Below, piece by piece: positions 34,350-47,159 of a stretch of DNA of 64,000 bases. The notes under the pieces were generated by a model, which searched no databases, was not told the origin of the DNA, and saw only the letters and a list, made by a program, of their open reading frames with translations. The DNA comes from Antedon bifida (taxonomy: Eukaryota > Echinodermata > Crinoidea > Comatulida > Antedonidae). Each line of letters starts with the position of its first letter. Within the stretch, counting starts at the first letter, position 1. The position numbers and the translations under genes were made by a program. The DNA lies in assembly GCA_963402885.1 (NCBI GenBank), contig OY727096.1:29183820-29247819 (forward strand). The letters run 5' to 3'.

Positions 34350-37180
34350 CGTTGCTATACTTATATGTTACTCGAGATGCAACGACGAAGATGTTTATGT
34401 GACAAACCGTTTGCTAATGCTTGTCAAGGCACAGATTATTGGGAAAATGTGTGTTGGTTTTACCAAAGTATTATATGACTAACGATAGAGTGATATAATT
34501 AAATCTTCACAATATTCGATTTCTTCACCGTTTCTAGCTGATTTTTGTAAATCTTCACATGGCCCGGTTTGTTGACATGATAAATGCATTTTCAATTCAA
34601 TTTCGACAAACTATCTTTATGCTGTGACAGAAGATTGTATAATGACGTTTTTTTAACGCTCATGTATTTTTGTGAAAGATGAATAGATAAAGTAAGGAAA
34701 ATAAATGTCATTTTAATTCCATCATTACCAATGAGTTTCTTCTGTATTCATTTTTAAGGTGTACAAATTTCCAATGATATTCCAATAGAGAGTTAAAGCT
34801 CTGCCTCATGTTTAAATTGGTACTCCAGATATAAATAAGCGTCTATCAAGTCTTATAAGAGTGTTTTTATCGTGATGACTTTGATAGAAAAACACTAGCT
34901 GCATTTTCAAAAAACACTCTTTGTAGTTTTCTATTTTTAGAATCATCCAAAGTTCTAATGAATACGCCATTTGCTTTAAAAGCAATTCGTATTTAATTAT
35001 GTTTATTACAACTGCTTATATCGACACTTTATCAGATTGGTTATGAACATTCATGTTGTGAAATCAGAAATATCTAAGACACTCAAACTCTACTCCAATA
35101 TACTATTGGTGAACAAGCCAGATTGGGTGTAATGAATGCAATATAGATATGCATAGTCTCCCTTTTCTTTAAATATGCGAAAAGAAACTATTTTCCCCCG
35201 GAAGATAATGATTGATAGATTCTAAATGATAAAACCAATTTAAGTGTCAACAATTAGTTTTTTATTATTATGATTTATATTTCTGCATACATTTCCATAA
35301 TAAACGATCTGTTGACATGTTTATATGAATTAAAATGAATTAAGCGGATAGAGCAGAAATGATGATAAACAAAGGATGCGACATTCTGAAAAGACAATTA
35401 GCAAAAGCCCATGGCGTTGCAAACTAACGTTTACCATGGTAACCTATTAGGAATTTAAACCTCTTTTTTAAAGATCTGTTTTATTTAACAACACACTCTT
35501 CCATAGATACCCCTCTTGTTAACTTCAGACTGTTGAAGCTATGGCAAACCTTTTAAGGATTCGGGTACGAACCTTTTACTTCTGTTAGTCTAAAAAAAGT
35601 GTCATTATAAGAAGATTTGTGAAGTAAACCCTTACTTGTAATATTTGTCTCGAAATAACTTGTGTCCGGGAGATTTGTCGGGAATTACGTCATATAAACA
35701 ACCTGATGATGAGACACAAGTAAGGAGTTACGTAATTACTTAAATTACATTTTCTTGATATTCATTTTAATTAAAATCCGATAACCTTTTCCCACAAGGT
35801 AGTAACATTTAACAAAAGATATGATAATTAAGACTAAAGGTTGCATTAGAAAACACCGTCAATTACTTATAGGCAAATTCCTTGAAACATTTTCATAATA
35901 TGTGAAGTTAGTATTATGGATTTTCTTTAGTTTAGGTATTAAAATTCATAATAAAGAAATGTCAACATCTATATAATACTAGACAAATTAGTCTGTAGGC
36001 CTACTGAGTAAGGAAGCAACTCTTGCGAGTCACTCTCCACCTTTTCTTAGTTTCCATGAATTGTTACCTACACCTTCATTCTTTCTATCAAATTTAATAT
36101 TTCAATGTTGTGTTTAAAACACATTGCTTGTTATGTCAATTGCTTATGAATGTTATGTTACATTATCGTTCCATTATTTTTAATAAAGTATGTGGAGTAT
36201 TGTTTTTATCGTGTACCACAAAAGTGAATATTCAAATAGGCCTAAATATTATTATTCTTGACTCAGCTGTGATGACCGACAATTGTTTGAATTTCAACTT
36301 TTCCATAATTTGTAGTTATTCTCTCTCGTGGTTCCAATTAGACAATCAATTTAGGATTCCAAGTATTGCTTGATGTACATCTCTATCAGAGACAAATCAA
36401 AGTAAATATTATAATGGATGATGTATACTTAATTATAATCCACATGTATTGTGTTAATCCGTATTTGTAAAGTACATAGCGAATGTAATTTGAAATCGTT
36501 TGCGTCGCGTAGAAACACAAACAATATAATCCTTCAAATTGATACTTGAAATACAAATCACGTTCTTCGGAATTTTGAAATCCATTTCTGGTATTAGTGG
36601 ACGAAAATAACTTATAAACTTAAAATTATTATGTATCAACCCAACAATACTAGCTAAGATATCTAATGCTAAGCAAATAATAGAAGATATATCCACCGGT
36701 AATGTACATGCAAATGTAAAAACAATAAAACGATGTATTGGCAAAATGGTCAAACATTAGCAAAGTAAACCGATAGATCCAGAAGATAAACACAGAATTA
36801 CCTATGGACTTTCCATTTACTTCACGTGGTTTTAGAAAATGTTCAGTGTTAGTTTAGAACATAGCAAGTAGATTAGGCCAAAGTCTTCCCTGTAGACCGA
36901 GGATTACCACAGAGATTTGCATCGAGGAACTTAACATGGTGGATACTATACAGAGATGTTTGTTTGTGTAATGTAACATCGTGCACTGTCTTTTGCATTT
37001 CACCCCCTAGGACATGAATGATAAAGCAAAGACAGCGATTGATCCTGACAGATGAAACTCCAAGACATTTCTATCCACAAATTAATTTCATATAATGCAA
37101 TCTTCCTCCTTCTATTTAGTAATGGTATCAGCGATGTCCTTGATACATTGTTTTACGTAGGTAGATCGTATCTTTGCCGC
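34350..37180. other. Gene-free stretch
   Basis: A 99-codon minus-strand frame (36753-36454) has no recognisable domain or splice support and is not called. Confidence 0.4.
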
Positions 37181-37189
37181 TGTGTTACG

Positions 37190-37320
37190 ATGACCCCAAT
37201 TAGCATACGCGTCACCCGGCGCACAGGAGAGCGATCTTCTTACGCCAGCGTTCATTCGTCGACAGTTGGCGTTTAAGCAGATTGCTCTTCTGTGCGCCGG
37301 GCTTTAATCTTCATTGGTGT
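37190..37320. mobile_element. Inverted-repeat MITE, CCCGGCGCACAG family
   Basis: CCCGGCGCACAGGAGAGCGA faces TTGCTCTTCTGTGCGCCGGG; the strong arms span 37215-37301. Weaker flanking pairs (CCAATTAGCAT / TCTTCATTGG) suggest a full element of about 130 bp. No coding capacity. Confidence 0.8.
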
Positions 37321-37493
37321 GACGTATTTTTCAATAATCACATGATTACAGGTAAGAGTTTTCTCTCATAAAACACAATACAAACTCCAGCCTCACTGCA
37401 TTGATTGCTTTCCTCCGTACACGGCAGGGGGTTCAATTTACTAACCGATATGTGACGGCAAACCACTGATTTTGTGATCAACAATAACGCAGT

Positions 37494-37534
37494 ATGAAGC
37501 AGATACAGATGATTTTCAACTGGAATCACCGGAC
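37494..37534 (+). CDS. Candidate coding exon (weak)
   Basis: ATG, 13 codons (MKQIQMIFNWNHR) and a strong donor (GGAC/GTAAGT). Too short for any family call; no partner exon found. Confidence 0.15.
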
Positions 37535-38044
37535 GTAAGTATACTTTGAATTTAGGATTAATTGTGTGTACTTTTTTAATCTTTGTTTTACGCGTTTGAC
37601 CCGAGCCTACAAGGCACTGTTATCCGTGTACTTTGTAAGAGTACTCTATTTATTTGACCGAAGCTGATCAATTGGCATCATTAATATACAAACATAACAT
37701 TAGTTTTATAGAAATAAAATAGAAAATACATAGGCTATAATAATAATACAGGCCTATAAATCAAATACGAATGGAATTTAATGATGTAACTTGTATATAG
37801 GAATGAGTGTTTGAAATGAACAGTAGTTTACGGAAGGTTGACACAATAAGCTAAATGAAGATTTACAATCTCTTATAGTTATTCCAATATTTTTAAATGT
37901 TGTATGGATGAGACCAGAACAGATGTTACCCACTTAACAATATTCCGTATACTTTATATTAATATGCAGTCATGAATTTGCTAGTGCAGAGAATGTAATA
38001 GAGATACATTAAGAATAAATAGGCCTACTCATTGCTTTCGTTTG

Positions 38045-39030
38045 ATAAGGTACGGTACACAATACCCGTTTTATCTGAACGATCCAATACCAACCGGTTA
38101 CAATAAGATCCAATAAAAAGTGTTACGTAATTCTTGCTATGCGATACAATACCCTACAGAGTTTTGTTTTGGTGAGGCTATACCGTTGTCCGGTTTGCAT
38201 GAGATGCAATATTATGTTGGTTATGTCGGTTCAGTTTCCCAACGTAATGACGTCATTCTTGTGATGGGATTCACTACCCTGCAAAGTTTAGTTCTGATGA
38301 GACAACTTTACCCGACATTCTGTTGACATGAGATTAAGTACTTCAGTTATTTCCAAATGAGATTCAATACTCAGCGTAATGACGTCATTCTTGAGATGAG
38401 ATTCACTACCTGCAAAGTTAAGTTCTGATGAGACAACTTTACCGGATATTATGTTTGCATGGGTTCAAGTACTTCAGTTATTTCGAGATGAGATCAAATA
38501 CTCAGCATAATGACGTCATTCTTGAGATGAAATTCACTACCCTGCAAAGTTAAGTTCTGATGAGACAACTTTACACGGTATTCTGTTGGCATGAGATCAA
38601 GTACCTCGGTTATTTCTAGATGAAGTTCAATACCCAGTGATACGTCAGTTTTTTATGATATTATTTAACAACCGACAGAGTTACGCTTTGATGAGACCCG
38701 ACTATACCGTTACTTGATAGTCTGTTGGAAAGAGATCCAATACATGTTGGTTATGTCAGGATGGTATTCAATACCCAGTAGAGTTACGTTTTGATGACAG
38801 TGATGACGACACAATACCGTTATCCGATATTCAATACCAGTTATACGAAACGTCATTTCCGTTTTGTAAATTTAGCATGCCGTGTTTTGTTTTCGAAATA
38901 CTATGGTCCTTTCATTTTGTCCGGCAGTTTTGAAGAGATTCACTACTTTAAGATAAAGAAATTCCTTTGGAATGATATTCAATACCCGTTGGTTATTTTT
39001 ACCATTCTCTATAATATCCAACTAACGTTA
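38045..39030. repeat. ~131-bp tandem array carrying TGACGTCA
   Basis: Units share GTAATGACGTCATTCTTG, GATTCACTACCCTGCAAAGT, TTCTGATGAGACAACTTTAC and TTCAAGTACTTCAGTTATTT. The TGACGTCA words near 38249, 38381 and 38512 are 131-132 bp apart. Outer copies are degenerate; five to seven copies in all. Confidence 0.85.
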
Positions 39031-39599
39031 TGACTACGTTATTGAATTATATGATACAGAGAACAGCTAATTCAACATCTAATACCTCCGATCGATCGCA
39101 TGTCATGTGCAAAAAGCAATTTCTCAAAAATAAACTCGCACTCGTTTTTATAAAACACTATGTTTTCCACAAATGCTGTTATAATTAACCACATAACTTA
39201 TAAGATTGCAGATAACTTGCATTCTTTGAGAGCAGCTTAACCATTTAGCGAACTTCCAAATTGTCATCATGTAATTATTTTTTTCGCCTGACAAAAAAAG
39301 CATACATTTCTTTCTTTAAGTGTACGGCTTTATTTACTCTAGCATACATCTGGCCTGTACGTGATTTAAAACATTCATTTGCTGTTATACATCACTGCCA
39401 TAAAAACGTATTATGTGGTTCTGTCTTTGTACTTTTGGATTACTGTATTTAGTAAACGCCTACAAGTAAAACGTCAGTAATGAGTCAATAGCATATTAAA
39501 TGGTGGGAAATATAGGTTCAAAAAACTCATCAGTAATGTATCGCATACAAGTGTTTCAGATTTCTAACGCATAAACACAGTACGTGTTTGTTGGTTACG

Positions 39600-39858
39600 C
39601 TTTTAGTCCCACTATACTACGCAACGAAAGTGCACGTAACGCAAGTCATTTTATTTGGTTACATTATGTTGTTGTTGTTGCTATATGCGCGTACGTCCTT
39701 TCGTTGCGTTCTTAATCTTTGTTCTCATCAGGATGCAATACAATCACGTAAGTGCAACGCAAGCGAGTTGGCAAGTGACAGTTAATTATGACGGATAATC
39801 ACTGGCTTGTGATTGGTCAATTTACTTGCATTGTACTAGGTCGTTGCGTTGCTATTCA
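39600..39858. mobile_element. Two abutting or nested MITE copies (ACGCAACGCAAG family)
   Basis: First copy: TAGTCCCACTATACTACGCA ... TTTCGTTGCGTTCTTA. Second: CACGTAAGTGCAACGCAAGC, GAGTTGGCAAGTGACAG, then TTGTGATTGGTCAATTTACT and GGTCGTTGCGTTGC. Same arms and size as the family elsewhere. Confidence 0.65.
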
Positions 39859-39869
39859 ATAAAGCAAAC

Positions 39870-42290
39870 TTATAACATATTCTTACTATCAAACTCATAA
39901 GCATTATTTTTTTTATAATATTATTTTAGTTTAATGTGTCATTCTTTTTACCCGTGACCACATTGATGAGAAGAAATAAACGGGCTCGTTAGATTGTGAC
40001 GTATATTTGTGTTTTGTCTGACAATATGCCTATACTTATTGTATTAGTGTTATTTATTAAGTTTGTTTTCCATGACACTAATTGTCGCAGTTGGTTCATT
40101 TAAAGATGCTAATTCGTCATCTCCTAAGAACTTGCCACTGCAAAAAGTAATGATGGGTTAGTGAATGTCGTTTGATTTTTAATAATATTGTATACTATGT
40201 ATAACGAGGTCGCATCGATTTATCATAATAGCAATTTAATAAAAAGAAGTAACAGCACTGATAGGGCCTGCGGTAATAATTGGTTTTATTTGTACAGTAG
40301 TAATAACTGTATTAATTTATTTTCTCCTTCATAAAATACACGACAAAGTTGTTAAGACACGAAACCTCGCTTTAATAAATCGCTAGAAGGTTAGTTACAT
40401 TATGTATATATTCCATGCAAATTCGTCAGTGACGCCGAACACTGTCTGAGATACTACTACATTTTTAGGATTATTTTTAACTTGATTACACTACGAATAA
40501 ATGAATACAGATGTGATATGGGGTAGCATTCGCTACTTCCTTGACCGACCTAAATTATCCTAATATAGTATACCCATAGTATCAATATAATAATGCAATT
40601 TTTTATATACATAATCTACAGCATTCCTCACAATATATAAATCTTGCAATATGATAATTATAAAAGTTATATATTAGCTGTCAAAACAAACTCCCTCAAC
40701 TTTTCAAACTGTTAAGCTTCTTAGCTTGAAAACAAATAAATAAACAAAGAAAACATTTGTCGCAAAAATAATTCCAATCCACTAGTGTTGATGATGTCCA
40801 AGGTAAACTGGGCGAAAGAAGGGCAATTGTCCTCTAGGATTTGAGTTGGAACTAATTGATATATCTTAGTAGACATGTTACTGAACACTTTGGATACACA
40901 CTAACCTATTTTATTCTTCCATTTCCGTTTTATTATCGTAATAATATCTGCGACATCCGTGTAGAATTAAAACCGCGCGAAAAAATTGCTAACAAGCCCT
41001 AACTATGAAGCAATAATGAATGATTTGTACTCGTGCAATAGTACAAATAATTTCATTCGGTGAAATATGAAATTATATTTTCAGTCGGCTTCGCATCGAA
41101 ATAGAATTTCAACTTTCACCTCATAAATTTGCACCATCGCATCATTTGTAAAATATTGTGCGCCACGTATCGTTTTAGCATGACATATTATATTATTAAT
41201 AGTATTATATTAATACAAGTCTGTAACAATTTCTCCGGCAACCAGACGAAGTTGCTCAGCGCGATCATTATTCAAAACCAGTCAATTAGGAAAAACATTA
41301 ATTATATCTGTTCTATATTTGTCGGAAATAATTTATCAATAACCACACGACACACATACACACAAGCGTGTATTATCAAATTATAGGTTCTTTGATATTA
41401 GATCCAGCCTCAATGTATTGTCAATTTCTTGACTGTCTGTTCTTCTGTTTCGAAGCCTGAATGGCGGAAAGTTGGGTAGAATTAAATCCATATCTTTGTC
41501 GCCATGAGCGTGGTAGATTGACATTATACCACGTACAGAAACACAAGGCCAGTTCACTTTCTGTTATGTTTATTCAATTTATCCCCGAACACATTTCCCC
41601 TACTTACATCCCATAATAATCCTGTCTCCATGCCTTGTCATGAACCTTCTTACTTTCTGTCCAATTCTAAGTGCGGCAGTAGTGTTCTGTAGTCTCATAT
41701 TGATATACTAATATAATAAGTATACTAATATTATAGGCCTATTACATGCCCCTAACAAAACCAGAAAAACCATCATCATAACATAACAATTGGTTCGAAA
41801 TTCAGTCCAATATACAGCGTGAAATAGCATCAGCCAACTCGAGGTTTGCGTTGCATTCTAAAATAATACTGACGTTATTTCTAGTTGTTAAATTTTGGTA
41901 TTTATTTTCCTAATCATATTTGATTACACATTGATGTTACTGTATTATTTGGTTAGGTTTTAGATTACAGAAAACCTTTAAATGTTAAATTTCAAAACTA
42001 ACGTCTTCAGAATGCTTAGGACTTTGAATGCATAGATCAAATTAGGTAACACATCATTGATGGAGACGACCTCAGGGCATACGTTTATTACTAGTTATAA
42101 AATCGTAAACGTGATTGGATAAAACATGAACTAACAATCCTTAATCAGAAATCGACATTTATTATTAATTATATATCCCAGGATTTCAATTTGCCTTTTG
42201 GAAGTTGGAATAATTTCATCATTGGAATAATTGTAGCCACAAACGTTCTTGTGTTTTTCTTTTTCTGTAAATCGTAGGAGCGGCTTGTTT
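39870..42290. other. Gene-free AT-rich stretch
   Basis: No supported exon or RNA gene. Confidence 0.45.
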
Positions 42291-42299
42291 TTCAACTGC

Positions 42300-42680
42300 T
42301 GGTTAGTAGTAACCTTTGTTACGTTAGAGGTTAACTTTTGTTACGTTAGTGGTTAACCTTTGTTACGTTAGTAGGTAACATTTGTTACGTTAGTAGGTAA
42401 CCTTTGTTACGTTAGTGGTTAACCTTTGTTACGTTAGTAAGTAACCTTTGTTACGTTAGTGTTTAACCTTTGTTACGTTAGTAGGTAACCTTTGTTAAAT
42501 TAGTGGTTTTAAAGTTAAAATTTTAAAAGTTAGTAGTTAACTTTTGTTAAGTTAGTGGTTAACTTTTGTTACGTTAGTGGTTAACTTTTGTTACGTTTGT
42601 GGTTAACTTTTGTTACGTTAGTGGTTAACTTTTTTACGTTAGTGGTTAACTTTTGTTACGTTAGTGGTCATGAAATTTGT
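42300..42680. repeat. ~22-bp minisatellite
   Basis: About 17 copies of a unit near TTACGTTAGTGGTTAACCTT TG, with GGTAAC and GGTTAAC variants and one degenerate stretch near 42500-42540. Confidence 0.95.
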
Positions 42681-42837
42681 TACGTTATATGTTAAATTGT
42701 CACTTTTTGACATGTTAAATTGATGTATTAGAAAAGAATCAAAAGTGGTATTTATCAGAGGCAACATAGAAACTATTAAGCTGTACATGGATGATTTGCT
42801 CATAATAGAGAGAAAGGGAACCATGATGACTTCCCTA

Positions 42838-42970
42838 AAAATGGCAGAACAACTCCACTCCCAAAGACTTGTAGAGCATCGTGTGTATATGTTTGTCTTT
42901 GTGATTATTTAGGGGGGAAGCCGCTTTATTAGCCACTAGCTAACGGCTACGTGGCTCTCTGATCTCTAAA
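42838..42970 (+). mobile_element. SINE body fragment with a different 3' end
   Basis: ACAACTCCACTCCCAAAGAC and GTGTGTATATGTTTGTCTTT match the SINE at 28409-28645. After GTGATTATTTAGGGG the sequence departs (AAGCCGCTTTATTAGCCACT...), suggesting a different tail or a fusion of elements. Confidence 0.6.
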
Positions 42971-43111
42971 CTGTAATACAATATTATAAAACATTTTTTT
43001 TCTTTGCGGCAAAGTGTATTACATTGTGCAGAAACCTGGTACTGAATGTCTGTAATACTTTTTCATAATGAGTGTAGGTAAACACATAAAGAGCGTATAT
43101 TTAATCTACCA

Positions 43112-43200
43112 GGGACCTAGCCTAGCAGTTATGACTGTGTGATGTTTAGTTTCAATCAGGGAAGAATGAAATTAGTGTAATTTCACTCTTCCAAGGTTAC
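43112..43200 (+). mobile_element. Possible tRNA-like SINE head
   Basis: A-box-like TAGCCTAGCAG (43118-43128) and B-box-like AGTTTCAATCAGG (~43148-43160) at roughly tRNA spacing. No tRNA fold can be completed, so a decayed SINE head is likelier than a tRNA gene. Confidence 0.35.
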
Positions 43201-44264
43201 AATTTAGTTCAACTTTATTTTAACCACAGAGAACTAGATCATTTCGTGGTTGTTATTCCCTGGGGCCATGCAAAACAAAAATGCAAATACAATTTTAACA
43301 ATCTTTATGAACCGTAATTGTACTGTGTTATAGTTTATGAATAATTTTGGAAAAGCTCTTCACAAATTAAATGACCGCTTTAGATATAAATTGTTTATTC
43401 AGCAATAAAGATAATTGAATGTCTGTGACATTAATAATAATTATGTTTATTTAGAATATCATATAAATTGGTATAGATTTAAGTTCCATGATTATAATAC
43501 ACATAAGTAGCAAAAGTGTAAATGCTTCTATTAAATAGTTGAACGCATATGCATATATTATTTAGCGATAACAATTACTTAATTGTAATATTACACTTTC
43601 CAAAGGTTAATATTTATAGACGGTAGAGTTACTGGTAATGATGCTCGAGTAACCTACGCCCTCTAGTTTTGGGCACGTTGTAAAATGAAATTACATTAGG
43701 GGAAACAATTATTTTAAAAGAACTTATTCTTTTCTTTCTTGCTTATGTAGGCCTACTTGTTATTGAGTGAATCTCATTTCAGAAAGCTTAGCACTTCTTT
43801 ATAGATGTTTTGATTTAGCTGTTGTATTTGTATTTCCATTCCATAGCAATGTCATTTTTCCACACTGCATAATATTGTGTAATTGTTTTGTTAATTGGGT
43901 TACACTCCGTAAACTTGGGTCTAATAGAGATTACTTGATGATGATATTTTGATAGCATTGCATTATAAAATATACAGATCATTGCCCTCCTTTCTTTAGT
44001 TAATCTACCTTCAATCCTAATTGTGATGAGGACTACAATGACAAGGATGAGTAGTAAGATAATTTAAATAGGAAAGAAAGATGTAACGAAGATGATGAAA
44101 GAGATGATAACACTAGGCTACCTTTATGATGATGGTGAGCAGAAGGTGGATGTTGATGTGATAATGGTAATTATGTTAATTAGAGTGTTGGTGGTATGGT
44201 GATAGTGTTAGTTATTATGGAGCTGTTGAAGATGTTGGTGGATGTTTATTACAAGGTTGTTATC

Positions 44265-44630
44265 CTGGTGGTAGTGATGTTTATTACGAGGTTGTTATTC
44301 CTGGTGGTAGTGATGTTTATTATGAGTTTGTTGAAGATTCTGGTGGTAGTGATGTTTATTATGAGTTTGTTGAAGATTCTGGTGGTAGTGATGTTTATTT
44401 TGAGTTTGTTGAAGATTCTGATGGTAGTGATGTTTGTTAAGAGTTTGTTGAAGATTCTGGTGGTAGTGATGTTTATTATGGGTTTGTTGAAGATTCTGGT
44501 GATAGTGATGATTATTATGAGTTTGTTGAAGATTCTGGTGGTAGTGATGTTTATTATGAGGTTGTTGAAGATTCTGATGGTAGTGATATTTATTATGACT
44601 TTGTTCAGGATTCTGGTTAGTGATGTTTAT
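44265..44630. repeat. 39-bp minisatellite
   Basis: Nine or so copies of a 39-bp (13-codon) unit GTTGAAGATTCTGGTGGTAG + TGATGTTTATTATGAGTTT. Because 39 is divisible by three, a 184-codon open frame (44196-44750) spans it, giving a monotonous hydrophobic repeat (SLLKILVVVMFIM). An alternative frame reads VEDSGGSDVYYEF but meets a TAA in one unit. I see no start context or flanking exons. Confidence 0.9.
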
Positions 44631-44759
44631 TATAAAAGCTTAAATCTCAATCTTAAATCCTCTAGCACCACTTTTAAACAGTTTGTTTACGACGCTTGTT
44701 CTGCTTCAACGCTGTCGAAAAGTAAATGGGGTTATTATCAATGTCAATAGACATGTTAC

Positions 44760-46600
44760 AACCGGAGCTACCCTTTAACCATAGCAATCAAATCAAATGC
44801 AAATAACACTCCCGTTTCAATGAGATAGATAATGAAAGTCGATTAGATGATAAATGTTAATGTGTCTACAGTGATAATAAAGGCGATGATACGAATCCTT
44901 AATGGCAATCATTCCACAATAAACACTACAAATGTAATAATATTTCCAGATAATTAACTTTGGTTTAGCGTTTCGTATCCATACGTGTGAATGTTACACA
45001 TTATACATGAGCATTGAACATTACTTTATTAATATTGTAATGGTGTTAACGCCCTTTTGACGTGTTTCACGTGATGAGCGTCAAACTGTATTAATTATTG
45101 AAATTCTTTATTGACTTTCTTGTAAAAATACTTAGTAATTTCCCGTGGGGTCTGACAGCGTTCAAACATGGAGCACTAAAAAACCGAAGTTAGGTAGGTA
45201 ATATATTTCCAGGTTAACTTTTATTGCCGTTCTATCACATGCTATGACAGGAAAGTAATTTTGTTGACTATAAATACATTTGAACCCTTACACTAATACA
45301 TTCAATTAATACACTTTACATTCAATCGTGGAAAAGATGTCATGTTTTCTATTAAAAATATTCACATCGCATTCCATTCGCGTTATACTTTAATGTCCAG
45401 ATTTAAATGTTCGATTTTTGTGTCATCATATAGCTTGAAGTGTTTTTCAGTCAAATTGTAAATTTTGTTTTAAGTTAAAGTCTTTTTTGGTTAAAATTTA
45501 TCAATTTTTGTGTATTTGCTATTGGAATTGAAGAATTAAACTTTCAAAACATTTGAAGTACCGTGGTTTTAATAAAAAAGAGATAAAAGTGTAGGTTTTA
45601 GTTTGATACAGATTTTCTCATTGCTATACTATAGTGGTCTTTATAAGGCATGTCGTTGTTGACAGACGAACGATCACCGTTTGTTGGCATGAAGTCACGA
45701 AAGGAGATAAAAATGGTTGTATTGTACAGTATGTGTAAATCTACAATGTACTGTAAACGCGTTTCAAATACATATACATTATACTGTAGCATGGAGGAAT
45801 TGTAGAAGAACGTGCCTGTTATAAAGAGTTGATGTTTCGGGTTTATTTTGTGACATCTTACAGTGGAGGAGTAGGAGTTATAGGAGTTATGTGAATGTGT
45901 ATTTCCTTGGTCTTTGATTGTGTATAAAAGTTTATGAACGCTATCATTATTCATATGTCAAAATGCACGATACTGTATGCTGTCTATTGTCGCTAGACAT
46001 GATACCGGGTAATCTGATATTATAGTCGCTTATCGAAGGTAATTAAAACTCACTTTAAAGCAGAAACGGGTTCAGAAACGTTCACAATATACAGCCTTGC
46101 TTGTTATGGATCACACGTTTTATAGCAAACGATATGTATAATTCATATTTGGTTAGACGGTTCATTGACCAGTCACTATATATTACTGATACGTAAATAA
46201 ATCTTCAATCTATCGATCCCTGCCCTTCCCCCATAATATATTATAAAAATAATGAATGTTTATGAGTTGGATGGTGAGAATATTTCACAAGTTGAAAAAT
46301 CGACTCCTCTATTTTAACGAGACGGAGCAGAGTTGAAAATAGAGCAGAATATAAAACACTTATTATTTGTTTTAATACACCTACTTGTACTCAATGTATC
46401 CATTGTAAATCATTGACATATGCTAAGCCGGGAAGCTAGGCCATTAAAAAGCAGTGCTCAAACTTTGGACGGGGACGCGGAGTTAAACAGTTATAGACGC
46501 GATCAGTCAACAACATCGCGTGACAAATTTCTTAAATGTTTACAAAAAGCTGAACGTGCATTAGAGCGCGTTAATTATCACCATTAAATTAACTTTTTTC
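44760..46600. other. Gene-poor stretch with one unexplained open frame
   Basis: A 118-codon minus-strand frame (45954-45598; begins MNNDSVHKLLYTIKDQGN) is the longest non-repeat frame of the window's gene-poor part. It has no recognisable domain, no repeat origin and a composition expected of AT-rich DNA; probably chance. Confidence 0.35.
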
Positions 46601-46626
46601 TTCAGAAGTGAAGTCAACTGATACTA

Positions 46627-47143
46627 AGTAGGGACTTTACGAAACACGACGGTTAGGGGAGAACGGCGAATATCCTGTGTTCGCTAGAGTGTAAAATCAT
46701 AATACAGTCAACATAGCCATTTTATTAGTTATGCACCCTTGCGCGAAGACGATGACCGGCAGTCTCTCCCTTCCCTGTCTCTGGCCCTTCTGAATCGCTT
46801 GGCTCTGGTGATGATACAGCATAGGCCTGTCCCTTCCTAGCTAGGGGCCTCACATTCAAACGCCGCTTTTAACACAGCCATTTTAACCCAATAAAAATGT
46901 TATTTCATTATACAATTAAATTATTTAATTTGTTCAAATATTATTTGTTTTGAAAATTCCATGTTTAAGTGTAATTTGAACTGTTTATTTAAAATTATAT
47001 ATACATTATTTCTAGTCGTTCTGTGTAAACGAGAAAATGGAAACTTTATCGTCTTCAAAAAGTTAAGACGACGCTAAGCTTCGCCCACTTTATTCATGAG
47101 CACCGTCCTGTGGCTTCCCGTCGTGTTTCGTAAAGTCCCTACT
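46627..47143. mobile_element. Non-autonomous DNA transposon with perfect 26-bp terminal inverted repeats
   Basis: AGTAGGGACTTTACGAAACA CGACGG at 46627-46652 is the exact reverse complement of 47118-47143. The 517-bp element carries no transposase frame. Its G+C is higher than the flanks. The target duplication is not clear; CTA-like bases flank both ends. Superfamily not assigned. Confidence 0.9.
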
Positions 47144-47159
47144 ATCCAAAGACGACGGC

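Noticed and set aside
36454-36753. 99-codon minus-strand open frame
   Set aside because: Hydrophobic, but no recognisable family or exon context.
45598-45954. 118-codon minus-strand open frame
   Set aside because: No domain, no splice partners, residues typical of AT-rich chance frames. Kept only as a note.
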